Shown here: one piece after another, positions 55,007-64,000 of the stretch
Layout: every line of letters begins with the position of its first letter
Position numbering within the stretch: the first letter of the stretch is position 1
NCBI GenBank assembly: GCA_024509875.1
Contig: JAMPIV010018956.1
Span: 186,001-250,000 of the forward strand
Direction: 5' to 3'
DNA: 64,000 nucleotides
Origin: Oreohelix idahoensis
Taxonomy: Eukaryota > Mollusca > Gastropoda > Stylommatophora > Oreohelicidae
The notes under the pieces: model-generated
Seen by the model: the letters and a program-made list of their open reading frames with translations, nothing else
What the model was told of the DNA's origin: nothing
Databases searched by the model: none
Translations under genes and position numbers: made by a program

Positions 55007-55899
55007 TAAGGATTACTACTAAATTTTGCGTTAAAGTTGACAGAATACGTTAATTCAGATAGCAGTTTGGCGGCATACTTCCGCAAAATTGTTAATTGTA
55101 GGTCTTGGCTGCAGTGTGTATGCAGCAGATCTGGCAAAATGTTAAATGTTGGTACTACGTTTTCGAAACCGAAACTAAAACGCGTGTTAGATTTTTACCA
55201 TGGTATCGTTCTATAGGCTTTAGCACTGCACAAAATTCAGCGCTATGCTGGCGTGTGAGAGGATCACCGTCAGACACAATAGGGCGGGTTTATTTATTAT
55301 CATTTTATGACTAAAATCTTACTGAAATGAGCGATTATTCTCGCAGATTTTACTACACCAGGGACACTGAGAAGGGATATGCCTCTAAAGATTCCATATT
55401 CTCGATTGTCACCCTTTTCGAAAATTGGTGTTATAATGGCAATCTTCCAATCATCTGGCAATGTCTTGTTGCTCCAAGCTGCATGTAGATCCCTTATGAG
55501 TAATAGGTCACCTGCTGTTCCTATGTACTTAACCATTTCTGGTGTTATACTATCATGGGATGCTGATTTGCCCATCTTGATTTTCTCCAGTGCTGCGTTC
55601 AGATCTTCCATCTTTGTCATATTCAGCACCATTTGTTTCTTCTTCTGTGCTAGTGGTTATCATTTGTGATGCTTGACCTTGCTCATCATCAAGGAGTTCT
55701 GAGAAATATTCTTTCCATCTCTCCATTAGTTCATTTGGGACAGTAAGCAATTTCCCTTGTTTATCTTTTATAAATTTAAAAGGGCACAGATTTTCCTTCC
55801 TCATGTTCTTTACTGTCTTAAAGAAAAGTTCCAGATTTTATTGCGCATCGTTTTCCAGTTTTTCTCCAAATTATTCCTAGGTCTTCTGTTTTTCTGCTA

Positions 55900-58094
55900 T
55901 AGCACGTTTCACTAGCTTTGCCCAACTTCAAAATGCTATATCTCGGCGAATATATAACGCATATAAGTGAAATTTTGTGTGTGAATTTGAAATGGTATAG
56001 ACCCTATGAATTAAATTTTTCATTAAAATGCAGCCATTGGTTTCAATTTTCGTTTCTTTGCGATATAATATAAAATCCTACTTGCCAACACACATCACAC
56101 GCACACATATTGAAATGTCTACAGTAAATTATACGACCTCATTTGCACATTTTTGGTTTATCAAGCAATTGGCATGATTTTTGAGTGAAATTGCATGAAA
56201 TCGCACTTCTTGAACATAAAACAGTTTATATCCGGTGCAACGCACACATTGTCAATCAGAGGTGTGTCTACAAAAATTATTGTGTGGTTAAGGAAAAATG
56301 AGTCTGCGAGTACATTTTATGACATTACAGCAAATCACAAATAGGATTTTTAAGTATTTCTGCAATGAAGCTACTCGAGGAAAACTATATCATTCTATTT
56401 CAAACCCACAAAAGAGGACTATTCACGCCTTGGGGATAAGCAAACGATCATTGCACCGCTGGATAGCGACATCTGAAATGTCTAATTCCAGTGTTTTACA
56501 CACGAAAATTAGGCCAAGAGTGGTGGATAATTTTGACAGAGAATTGATCCGCAGAGAAATTTGCAATATGTTTCACAATAATGAGGCAGTGACTTTAAGG
56601 AAATTGAAAATTTGGTTAAGAAAGAATAATGACATTGATATTTCCAAATCTACGCTATGGAGGACTATTAGGAGTTTGGGATTCACTTTTAGAAAATATG
56701 TTGGTGGTAGAAACCTTATTTGTGAGAAGCCTCATATAGTTGCAATGAGAAGCAAATATTTACGCGAGGTCAGAGAAATGAGAAGAGATTGTTATGATTT
56801 TGTGTATTTAGATGAAACTTGGATCAATGCGCACCACAGTAATGAACGAGAATGGCAATCATCTGATGGAACAACTAAGAGACTAGTACCAAGCAGCAAA
56901 GGACAGCGCCTAATAATTGCACATCCAGGAAGCAGCCATCATGGGCTTCTAAATAATACTGAACTCATATTTGTTTCAAAATCCACAGATAATAGGGATT
57001 ACCATGCAGAGATGAATGGCAAGATATTTCAAGATTGGATTGTGAATCATGTACTTCCTTCCTTGGATAGACCGTGGTGTTTGATAATGGACAATGCCTC
57101 ATATCACAACGTTGTGGCACCAGAAGATAAAGTTTCTAATTCACCAAGTATTAAAGATGTAATAAAGATTTGGCTGACCATAAACAACATTCCATTCAAC
57201 GAAATGTCCATTAACCTGAATTACTTTGAATTGTAAAAAAAGACACAGCATACAAAGATATTTCACATAGACAAGGCAATCCATGAACATGGTCACAGAT
57301 GTTTAAGATTACCTCCTTACCATTCTCACTTAAACCCAATAGAATTAGTATGGGCTAAAATTAAGGAACAGGTAGCAACAGAAAATAGAACGTTCAAATT
57401 AAAAGATGTTGAAATACTTATAAAAGCCGCCATCTCCAATATAGCCAGGGATTATTGGAAGAAAAGTGAGAACCATGTGTTACAAGAGGAAGAGGAATAT
57501 TGGAAGAATGATGGTTTGTCCTTCATTCAGCCGAGATTGATTTTCAATTTCTCAGAGACATCTGATTATGATTCGGATGAAGTTTAATTTCTTTAAAGAT
57601 GACCTTACCGTTATTTACAAGCACATTAGAGGAGCAACGTTCCATTATGATATTTATGAACCGCAAAGAGATGATACCCATTGAAATAATTAGATCAAGG
57701 AAGGTCCAGTTTGGTAGCGCATTAAATGTCAATGACAAACAATGTCACGAGTATTTCGCATGCAGATCATTTAAAAAATCATCTTCAACACGTATTCAAT
57801 TGCAAACGTGATGGCCACATTATTGTAATAGTAGACACGCCTATGCCTAATCAATTCACATAATCTGTGCATGAAGTGGTAAAATTTCTTTTCTCGATAC
57901 ACAATAATTAGTATGCCGACAAAGATCAAAGGATTTCATCCGTTTATGGGAACTGGACAAGATGCACAGATATAAAGTATATATTTGTTGGGTCTAACCC
58001 AATATAACATCGTATGCAAAAAATGGCATTAATACGTTAGACGGTTAATCAGATAATTACATTTGAAGTTGGGCAAAGCTAGTGAAACGTGCTA
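55900..58094 (+). mobile_element. Sailor-like (DD82E-type) Tc1/mariner-superfamily transposon, nearly intact
   Basis: A 2195-bp element with perfect 33-bp inverted ends beginning TAGCACGTTTCACTAGCTTT (55900-55932 and 58062-58094), flanked by TA (55898-55899 and 58095-58096). It has one transposase gene on the + strand and about 400-470 bp of non-coding DNA on each side. The intact TIRs and single lesion in the gene mark it as the youngest DNA transposon here. Confidence 0.93.
56298..57587 (+). pseudogene. Sailor-like transposase with a single in-frame stop
   Basis: The frame spans 430 codons from MSLRVHFMTLQQITNRIFKY to SDYDSDEV and is interrupted only by TAA at 57234-57236, right after NYFEL. 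The N-terminal half has HTH-like segments (ALGISKRSLHRWIAT and VTLRKLKIWLRKNNDIDISK). The catalytic triad is VYLDETWINAHH (first Asp, about residue 173), LIMDNASYHN (second, about 263) and LNPIELVWAKIKEQ (Glu). By hand count about 82-83 residues separate the second Asp and Glu, counting the stop as one, which is the hallmark of the Sailor (DD82E) group within IS630/Tc1/mariner. The stop lies next to an A-run (TTGTAAAAAAAG). It was called from the sequence once and could be a real mutation or a sequencing artefact. Confidence 0.88.
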
Positions 58095-58439
58095 TAGCAC
58101 CTTGTTCTTTGCTACTGAGTATCACATACTCTCTACATTTCTCGGTTTTTTTCCGGATGTGTTTTTATCTCCTAGTTATTGTTTCCATTCCTTCTTATTA
58201 TCTCTTATTTTGTATTTAACATCCTCTGTCCACGACGGTGTCCCTTCTCTCTTGTTCCAAGTCGGAATTCACCACATACTTCTGCTACATATGTCTTTGA
58301 ATTTAAGCCATAGAGTGGGCTAATTAGCCATGGAATGACATGATCGCTGTACGAAAAAATGTAAAAACATCTCAGGAGTTACATGGGCACAAATTTATGT
58401 GGAAAAATGAAGACATAAAAGGATAATAAAGGAGAGAAA

Positions 58440-58680
58440 GAACAGGCGTAATGGGAGAAGATAAGCTACCACGACAAGCATGGGAAATTAAAAGTTGGGG
58501 ATCAAGACCTCCAGGACGACCAAGAGGACAACATTAGACAATCTTTGAAGGCCCGAGGATTAGAATGGAACCAGGCCAGGAGAAAGACAGCTGATAGGAT
58601 AGTCTGGCGCTCTCTCTTCCAAACATCTACACCTCACGGCAGAAAGGGAACGACTAATTGAGTAAGTAAGAAGAGGCGTA
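58440..58680 (+). mobile_element. LINE family B 3' terminus
   Basis: A coding tail related to 10985-11160 (GGGAGAAGATAAGCTACCAC, then GACAACATTAGACAATCTTT) followed by a 3' end with CACGGCAGAAAGGGAACGAC and short GAGTAAGTAAG tail units. It sits on the + strand, whereas the larger copy to its left is on the minus strand. Confidence 0.7.
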
Positions 58681-60162
58681 AAAGGACGCGACCACATGTC
58701 GTAGCTGTCATGAAATATTCTAATCCACATATATAAATTATTAGGTAAATATGAAGCCTAACAAATAAAATTAATAAAGAGAAGAGCAATGGTAAAATGA
58801 CAGTGCTGTCACAAGGAATGTACTCGAAATCCCCCTTGTTTTCTGCTTCGTCTGCAAATTGTAACGCTTTCACGTTGATATAAAAGCTTACTGTATTATT
58901 ACCCGCTTTCTTCAATGAAACGTGTGCTGTATTTCTTGGAAAAGCATTGAGAGGCCCTGCGTAATGACCTAAATTAATCCTAACATTAATTATATTACGT
59001 TACCAAAACGAACGAACAGATGGACAAAAGGATAGCGAGAAGGGAGAGGCAGAAAGCCGAACACTAAACACGCTTCGCGCGATACGCAAATGCTGCCATC
59101 ACGCGTGTAAGTCTACATGCACTAATTTTTTTTTCAGACGGACAGTGATAAAATACACTACCCTTTCCCAGAGTTAGGTTTATAAATCATAACAGACTCT
59201 TATTAGAAAAGATAACATTAGATGGGTTTACGGTTGAAAACATAACAGTACCCAGACAGCACATCTTCGAAACAGGAGGTAGAAGAAATTGCATATTTTG
59301 AACGCAGCCACGTAGCTCCTTTAAATTAGTATTTTTGGGGTCCTTAGGGCTTGCTGACAAATAATATGTAAAACGTTACGCAAATAGTCCAGGAATTAAT
59401 AAATTATACCCAAAATAAAATATTGGGGGTGCCTGACAGCATAAAATCATTTCTGCTCATAAGATTTTTTTTTAACGTGTTTGAAAAAAAATTTACGTTA
59501 CAGAAATAGCCTACCATGTAAACTCCAAATTGATTGGAGCGCAACAAATGAAAGCCTAACCACGATTGGTCGGGCTATAAATACTATCTTGGTTGTTAGG
59601 GGAGACGGGAAAAGATAACATTTTTTCAAACACTTGTCGAAACGTGGCTCATTGGCCAGTCTCGCTGATATACACACTTGGGAGCGTTAGTTCGAGACCA
59701 CTTGTTTAAATGATCTTGATAAAGCATCAGTGCGTTGAAGCCAGCTAAAATTTTGCTCAATAAAAGCCTGGAAGATAAGCAGATGGAAATTTGTGCCAGT
59801 TTGTGCCAGAATTCATTGCTAATCAACGTATCTGTGTTATTCGTATGAATTGTGGTAAGCTTGAACCATTTAATATCTTTTAATGAAAATTGAATGTGAA
59901 TTGTTGATTTATGCCTGTATATATATGTGTAGTTCAGTGGCAAACGTGAGGTAAAGCCTAAAATGCTCCAGCCTGAACAGAGGGTGTCGGAGAGAAGTAA
60001 AACGGCATGGAATGGCCAAACAGTACACTGACACCTGGATGATTGACTAGAAAGAAATAATGCTGGAAGTGCAGAGGCGTAGTAACCATTAGGAAGGGTA
60101 ATACTGGAATAAAGTATTTCAGATGAAGCTGACTGTTGGCCTAACGCTCTGAACGCAATGTT
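58681..60162. other. Unassigned DNA
   Basis: Short frames on both strands without recognisable domains. A TATAAATA motif at 59576-59583 lies in otherwise ordinary sequence. The segment at 59940-60110 resembles degenerate LINE tail sequence, but I cannot assign it. Confidence 0.4.
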
Positions 60163-61109
60163 TGTGATGTATTGTGATCAGTGTAAAAAGAAAATATAAA
60201 TTAGTTATGAAGTAGAAGGTACATCCTTCTTGATTTCAGGGACAGTGGTCTTGATGGTACTGAGCAGCACCTGGTCAGAGCTTTGCTGAATCCAGTGTCG
60301 GACAGCATACTCCTTGGTCCTTTTAGCTATCAGTGAGGTGTCTCCAGAGCCCAGAGGAGAATTCGAGCAGAGGAGTCCTTTCCTGCCGCCATCACGCCAG
60401 ATAAGCTAACTTGGCCAGCTGAGCTCAACATTATGTCCCCTCATCTTGAACTGACTTTTTAAAATTAACATTAAGAGGGGAATTTACTTGTCTTAAAATC
60501 AGGAACTGTGAACATCTCCAATACTAGTCCCTAAAGACAAACTATTGAAGTCATGATGACAAATACCAACAGAGCTTGAACAAAACAAAACCAGTATTAC
60601 CTCATTTTACTACTACACAACTGACACACATAGAACATTTGTAATAATATATGTCACTACAATATTCATATTAAATACATTCTGTACATAACTTGTAATT
60701 TAAATTGATTGTGATTCCTGGTTCCCTTGTAGTTGAATCAGGACACATATTCATTCATGCCAGTAATGAATACATATTGTTATTTGAAAGTTTATCAGTG
60801 ACTCTTTTAAGATATCTTTGTAGAGTGTTATATGTATGTGAGTGTCACAGTGTTGTCAAGAGTAGTGGATTAAATTAAATTGTTTATCTGTCTGTTGTTG
60901 TGACTTACACTTCACCTTACTCATACCCTAGACACATAACGTAGCATCACACTATTCCAGAATAATTCTGACTGAGATATATAGATATGTGGTAGCAAGT
61001 AAGGTTATCTATAATACACTACTCTTAATAGATATAGATACCTTCACAGCTGATCTCAGTCAGTACACTAAGTTCCCTATAAGTATTTATAACATCCCAC
61101 TTCACCACA
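60163..61109 (+). repeat. Gypsy-Z 5' LTR (about 947 bp)
   Basis: Starts TGTGATGTATTG, like the Gypsy-X LTR in its own sense (TGTGATGAAATAC), and ends ACTTCACCACA. Near the end, CTTCACAGCTGATCTCAGTC and AGTACACTAAGT are shared with the Gypsy-X LTR end. The partner LTR lies outside the window, so the left border rests on the TG start and similarity only. It is less than half the length of the Gypsy-X LTR. Confidence 0.7.
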
Positions 61110-61114
61110 TATAT

Positions 61115-61123
61115 TGGGGTCTC
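61115..61123 (+). other. Primer-binding site of Gypsy-Z
   Basis: TGGGGTCTC after a TATAT spacer, the same bases and spacing as in Gypsy-X. Confidence 0.65.
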
Positions 61124-61313
61124 GCTCTTGGGATTTTGAATCTTTAACTATTAAAAATATTGGGGGTAATTCACTTCAGGGAATATAAGAATTAAAAGGT
61201 ATCCTTGGGTGGAATTAAATAAGGTTGAGCTCACGGTGCCTGTGTTGTCCATTAGATATATAGTTAGAAATTGAATTGTTGGTTAGACATTATATAAATT
61301 TACCTGATAGACA

Positions 61314-64000
61314 ATGGCGGACCTGGCCAAATTTCGATCTGCTGCGGTTCAGACTGCAAAAGAGTTAGGATTAGATGGGCAAGTTATGGTTGCCTATGTT
61401 ACTACGGAATGTGACAAATTTATTGAACGCGAAGAAAGAAGGTTTGAAGCCGAAAGAAAGTTAGAGGCTGACAAGGAAATTAAGAAGTTACAGTTTGAGG
61501 CTGAGGCTGAGACTAAGAGGTTGCAAGCTGAGGCTGAGACTAAGAGGTTGCAGATTGAGGCTGACAAAGAGGCTAAGAAATTGGAAGCAGAAGAGAAGAA
61601 ATTAGCTGCAGAAAGGGAAGCCGAGGAAAGAAGACAGGCTGCAGAAAGGGAAGAGAAGAAATTAGCTGCAGAAAGAGAAGAGAAGAGATTAGCTGCAGAG
61701 AGGGAAGCAGAAAAGGAGGAGAAGAGATTACAAAGGGAACATGAGTTACGACTAAGGGAGTTTGAGTTTCAAGGCCATGCTCCTGAAAATGGTGCCAGTC
61801 CCTTTGCCTCTGATGCTACGGTTACTCAAGGAGCCTCAACCTCAGCTATGAATTTTCATTTAGATCATTTTGTTGAGAAAGACGATGATATTGAGAGCTA
61901 TATAAATAGGTATGAACTATTAGCTACCACGTATGGGTTAGAGAGAGAAAGGTGGAGCTTAAAGTTATCTCAGGGACTTCGTGGGGCAGCTTATGAAGTT
62001 TTTGCAAAAATGAGCAGAGGTGATCAGGAAAATTATGACATGCTAAAGCAGGCTCTTTTGTTAAGGTATGAAAAGAATGCAGAATTTTATAGGAAAAAAT
62101 TTAGGAATGCTAAACTACTGTCAGGTGAAACCTATCACCAGTTCTCTGCACGAATAGAGACATACTTGGAGAAATGGACTTCTCTGGGGAAAACCCAAGA
62201 TCTTAAGGAAATGGTCCTTATAGAGCAACTAAGAGAGTCCATGGCTCCAGACCTGAGAAAGTTTCTCATGGAACAAGGTGCAGAGAGGCTGGGTGAGTTG
62301 CTAAATGTTGCTGAAAGGTATCAAGCAGCTCAAGCAGAGGTAACAGGTAATAAAAAGAAACAGGTGGATAACTTTAGGGCACCACAGAACTTTAATAAAT
62401 TTGATCCTAGGGATCAAAATAAAGGTAAGCACCAATTTGATAGGCCACGGTATGACAATAAAAATAAATTCCCACAATTCGATGAAAGGAAATATGATGA
62501 AAGAAAATCTTTCAACCAAGGAAAAAGGTGGTGTAAAAATTGTAAGATGAACAATCATGACACTGACCATTGTAGAAGGAAACCTCCTCATTTTGCTGCT
62601 ATGACATCGGGGAAAAAGGAAAAGAAGGGCAAACCTGAAGAATTACAGGAACCATACCACCCCCCAGTGTGTGAAGATGTCATCTGTAATGGTGTCACTA
62701 TAAGATGTTTATATGATACCGGTTTAGATTACGATTCCGTTGTGAGTTCTCACCTGGTGCAGGCCGATCAATACACCACAGAAACAGTGGAGATTCAAAC
62801 TGCAACCAAGGATGTAGCTACCATGACACTTCCCGTCGCCCGAATAAAAGTGAAAACGCGATATGTGGAAGGAATCATAAAAGCAGCAGTGATAAATGAG
62901 CCAATCTACCCTCTAATATTGGGGTGTAGATATGTCTTCTTGGGGAATCCCAAGAGACCTGTGATATTGGCAACAGTGCAGACCAGATCACAGACAAAGA
63001 AGGAGGAGGATAATCCAATAAATACTCACCCAGATGAGATGAGGAAGGCACAGGCTGAGGACAAAACACTCAAGCCATGTTTCAAGAAGTTGCCCAAATC
63101 TCATACACCTCCAGGCAAGGGAGAGTTTTATATGAAGAACAAATTGATATATAGGAAGGCTGGATCTGAATCCAATGGTCACGGACAGCTGGTCCTTCCC
63201 ACTTCATATAGGACTAAAGTGTTGGAACTAGGGCATGCGATTCCCTTCAGTGGTCATATGGGAATCAGCGCAACAGGACAGCGAATAGCTTGTCACTATT
63301 TCTGGCCAGGAATAACTGAAGATATCAAACGATATGTAAAATCCTGTCCAGAGTGCCAACGAGTAGCACCTAAACATTGGACTGCACCAGCAACTCTGGG
63401 GGAAATGCCCATAGTGGGAACACCCTTTGAGAGAGTTGCCGTGGATCTTGTGGGACCTCTCACCCGAACCAAGAGAAGGAACAGCTACATTCTGACTCTG
63501 GTGGACACTTGTTCTATGTGGGGAGAGGCAGTAGCCCTGTCATCGATTGATTCAAAACATGTGGCAGAGGCATTGCTCACAATTTTCACAAGGTTAGGCT
63601 TTCCCAATCAAATCTTGACTGATAATGGCTCTCAGTTCAAGGGGAAACTAACTGAAGAAGTTTTCAGGATCTTCCAGGCCAAACACTTCCATTGTAGTGT
63701 GTATCATCCCCAAGGGAACGGCCAAGTGGAAAGATTTAACGGCACATTGATGTCGATCCTGAGAAAGTTGGCACACGAAAAACCAGATACATGGGACCAG
63801 TACCTGCACGCCGCCCTCTTTGCTTATCGGGAGGTACCCCATAGTTCAACCGGTATGGCCCCGGCAACATTATTGTTTGGAAGGCCAATAAAAGGTCCAC
63901 TTGAAGCTTTGTTAAGAACGTGGACTGATGAAAAGGCAGAGGAAAACATTACATCTTCATACCAATATGTGAATGAGCTGACCACTCGGTTAAAAACTGG
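61314..64000 (+). CDS. Gypsy-Z gag-protease-integrase polyprotein (open at window end)
   Basis: One uninterrupted frame of 895 codons runs off the window. From MADLAKFRSAAVQTAKELGL: a Lys/Glu coiled coil (about 35-155); a capsid with the SCAN-like pattern FYRKKFRNAKLLSGETYHQF, LEKW, LKEMVLIEQ, LNVAERYQ (about 255-345); the knuckle WCKNCKMNNHDTDHC (about 403-418); retropepsin with LYDTGLDYDSVV (about 466) and PLILGCRYVF. Integrase follows directly: its zinc part has HAIPFSGH and CPECQR (about 642-682), and its core has VDLVGP with Asp711, LTDNGSQFKG with Asp770 and GQVERFNG with Glu806. I count 35 residues between the last two, a DD35E core. Integrase before RT matches Gypsy-X. All catalytic residues seen are intact, so this may be a functional copy; RT and RNase H lie beyond the edge. 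Confidence 0.95.
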   Translation, partial: MADLAKFRSAAVQTAKELGLDGQVMVAYVTTECDKFIEREERRFEAERKLEADKEIKKLQFEAEAETKRLQAEAETKRLQIEADKEAKKLEAEEKKLAAEREAEERRQAAEREEKKLAAEREEKRLAAEREAEKEEKRLQREHELRLREFEFQGHAPENGASPFASDATVTQGASTSAMNFHLDHFVEKDDDIESYINRYELLATTYGLERERWSLKLSQGLRGAAYEVFAKMSRGDQENYDMLKQALLLRYEKNAEFYRKKFRNAKLLSGETYHQFSARIETYLEKWTSLGKTQDLKEMVLIEQLRESMAPDLRKFLMEQGAERLGELLNVAERYQAAQAEVTGNKKKQVDNFRAPQNFNKFDPRDQNKGKHQFDRPRYDNKNKFPQFDERKYDERKSFNQGKRWCKNCKMNNHDTDHCRRKPPHFAAMTSGKKEKKGKPEELQEPYHPPVCEDVICNGVTIRCLYDTGLDYDSVVSSHLVQADQYTTETVEIQTATKDVATMTLPVARIKVKTRYVEGIIKAAVINEPIYPLILGCRYVFLGNPKRPVILATVQTRSQTKKEEDNPINTHPDEMRKAQAEDKTLKPCFKKLPKSHTPPGKGEFYMKNKLIYRKAGSESNGHGQLVLPTSYRTKVLELGHAIPFSGHMGISATGQRIACHYFWPGITEDIKRYVKSCPECQRVAPKHWTAPATLGEMPIVGTPFERVAVDLVGPLTRTKRRNSYILTLVDTCSMWGEAVALSSIDSKHVAEALLTIFTRLGFPNQILTDNGSQFKGKLTEEVFRIFQAKHFHCSVYHPQGNGQVERFNGTLMSILRKLAHEKPDTWDQYLHAALFAYREVPHSSTGMAPATLLFGRPIKGPLEALLRTWTDEKAEENITSSYQYVNELTTRLKT

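Larger units (their letters stand above)
55322..58322 (-). mobile_element. LINE family B copy carrying a Sailor-like transposon
   Basis: In minus sense 58322-58097 and 55897-55322 form one LINE B segment: the linker, then ENLCPFKFIKDKQGKLLTVP, MERWKEYFSELLDDEQGQAS, SASHDSITPEMVKYIGTAGD and DWKIAIITPIFEKGDN. The region corresponds to 38807-39600 of the other copy, and the join at TTCTGC/GCACC is exact apart from the TA duplication. Frames are broken by small indels. This copy shows the unaltered A-rich state at the positions that are G in 39524-39660. Confidence 0.85.

Overview
This window is nuclear DNA from an animal, very probably an invertebrate: spliced exons with GT/AG borders, a polydactyl C2H2 zinc-finger gene, APE-type LINEs, Ty3/gypsy LTR elements, Tc1/mariner-superfamily transposons, a hAT fragment and many tandem repeats, in A+T-rich sequence. 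There are no operons, ribosome-binding sites or prokaryotic genes. I cannot name the species. A TTAGGG-like block at 46.4 kb would fit a non-insect lineage, but it lies inside a foldback element and is weak evidence.

Host gene. Only one host gene is well supported: a C2H2 zinc-finger gene on the + strand. Four small exons (9333-9408, 9723-9837, 16435-16496, 17418-17520) join in phase to a large terminal exon (35790-38728). That exon encodes about 30 finger modules, many almost identical in DNA. A single in-frame TGA (37670-37672) interrupts it. The introns are filled with transposons. Two short segments (3280-3574 and 54895-55006) look like promoter/first-exon regions but are speculative.

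Mobile DNA, left to right. 1-2940: a LINE (family A, minus) split by a 1.16-kb element that carries only a CCHC gag-like ORF. 4380-6535: an RNase-H-bearing LINE (family C, minus) containing a nested family D fragment. 6522-7085: a Tc1 relic. 9935-12600: LINE copies A, B and D. 12655-15445: a family D LINE in which a piece of coding sequence has become a 79-bp satellite. 18290-19826: the endonuclease half of a family D LINE. 19827-32400: a three-level nest, with a mariner (24525-25848) inside a complete LTR element (Gypsy-X, 20282-30283, 2.4-kb LTRs, TSD GTTGC) inside the protease gene of an older LTR element (Gypsy-Y). The gag of Gypsy-Y carries a 36-bp in-frame minisatellite. 38807-43593: a family B LINE split by a 2.9-kb DNA transposon; its second part is saturated with A-to-G changes. 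Then a hAT fragment, LINE tails, a TTAGGG-cored foldback, a gypsy RT relic, a TTAA-flanked element (51833-53241), an almost intact Sailor-like DD82E-type transposon (55900-58094) inside a family B LINE, and finally Gypsy-Z (60163 to the window end), whose gag-pol frame is open to the edge.

Most interesting. (1) The A-to-G hypermutated LINE segment, which looks like the trace of adenosine deamination of the LINE RNA (or of an RNA/DNA hybrid) before or during integration. (2) Gypsy-X and Gypsy-Z place integrase upstream of reverse transcriptase and have a SCAN-like capsid region, the signature of Gmr1-type elements. (3) Repeated conversion of transposon coding sequence into tandem repeats (36 bp, 79 bp). 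(4) The zinc-finger exon with one nonsense codon in an otherwise open frame.

Family names (LINE A-F, Gypsy-X/Y/Z) are local labels for this window. Assignments rest on reading motifs by eye; no database search was possible.
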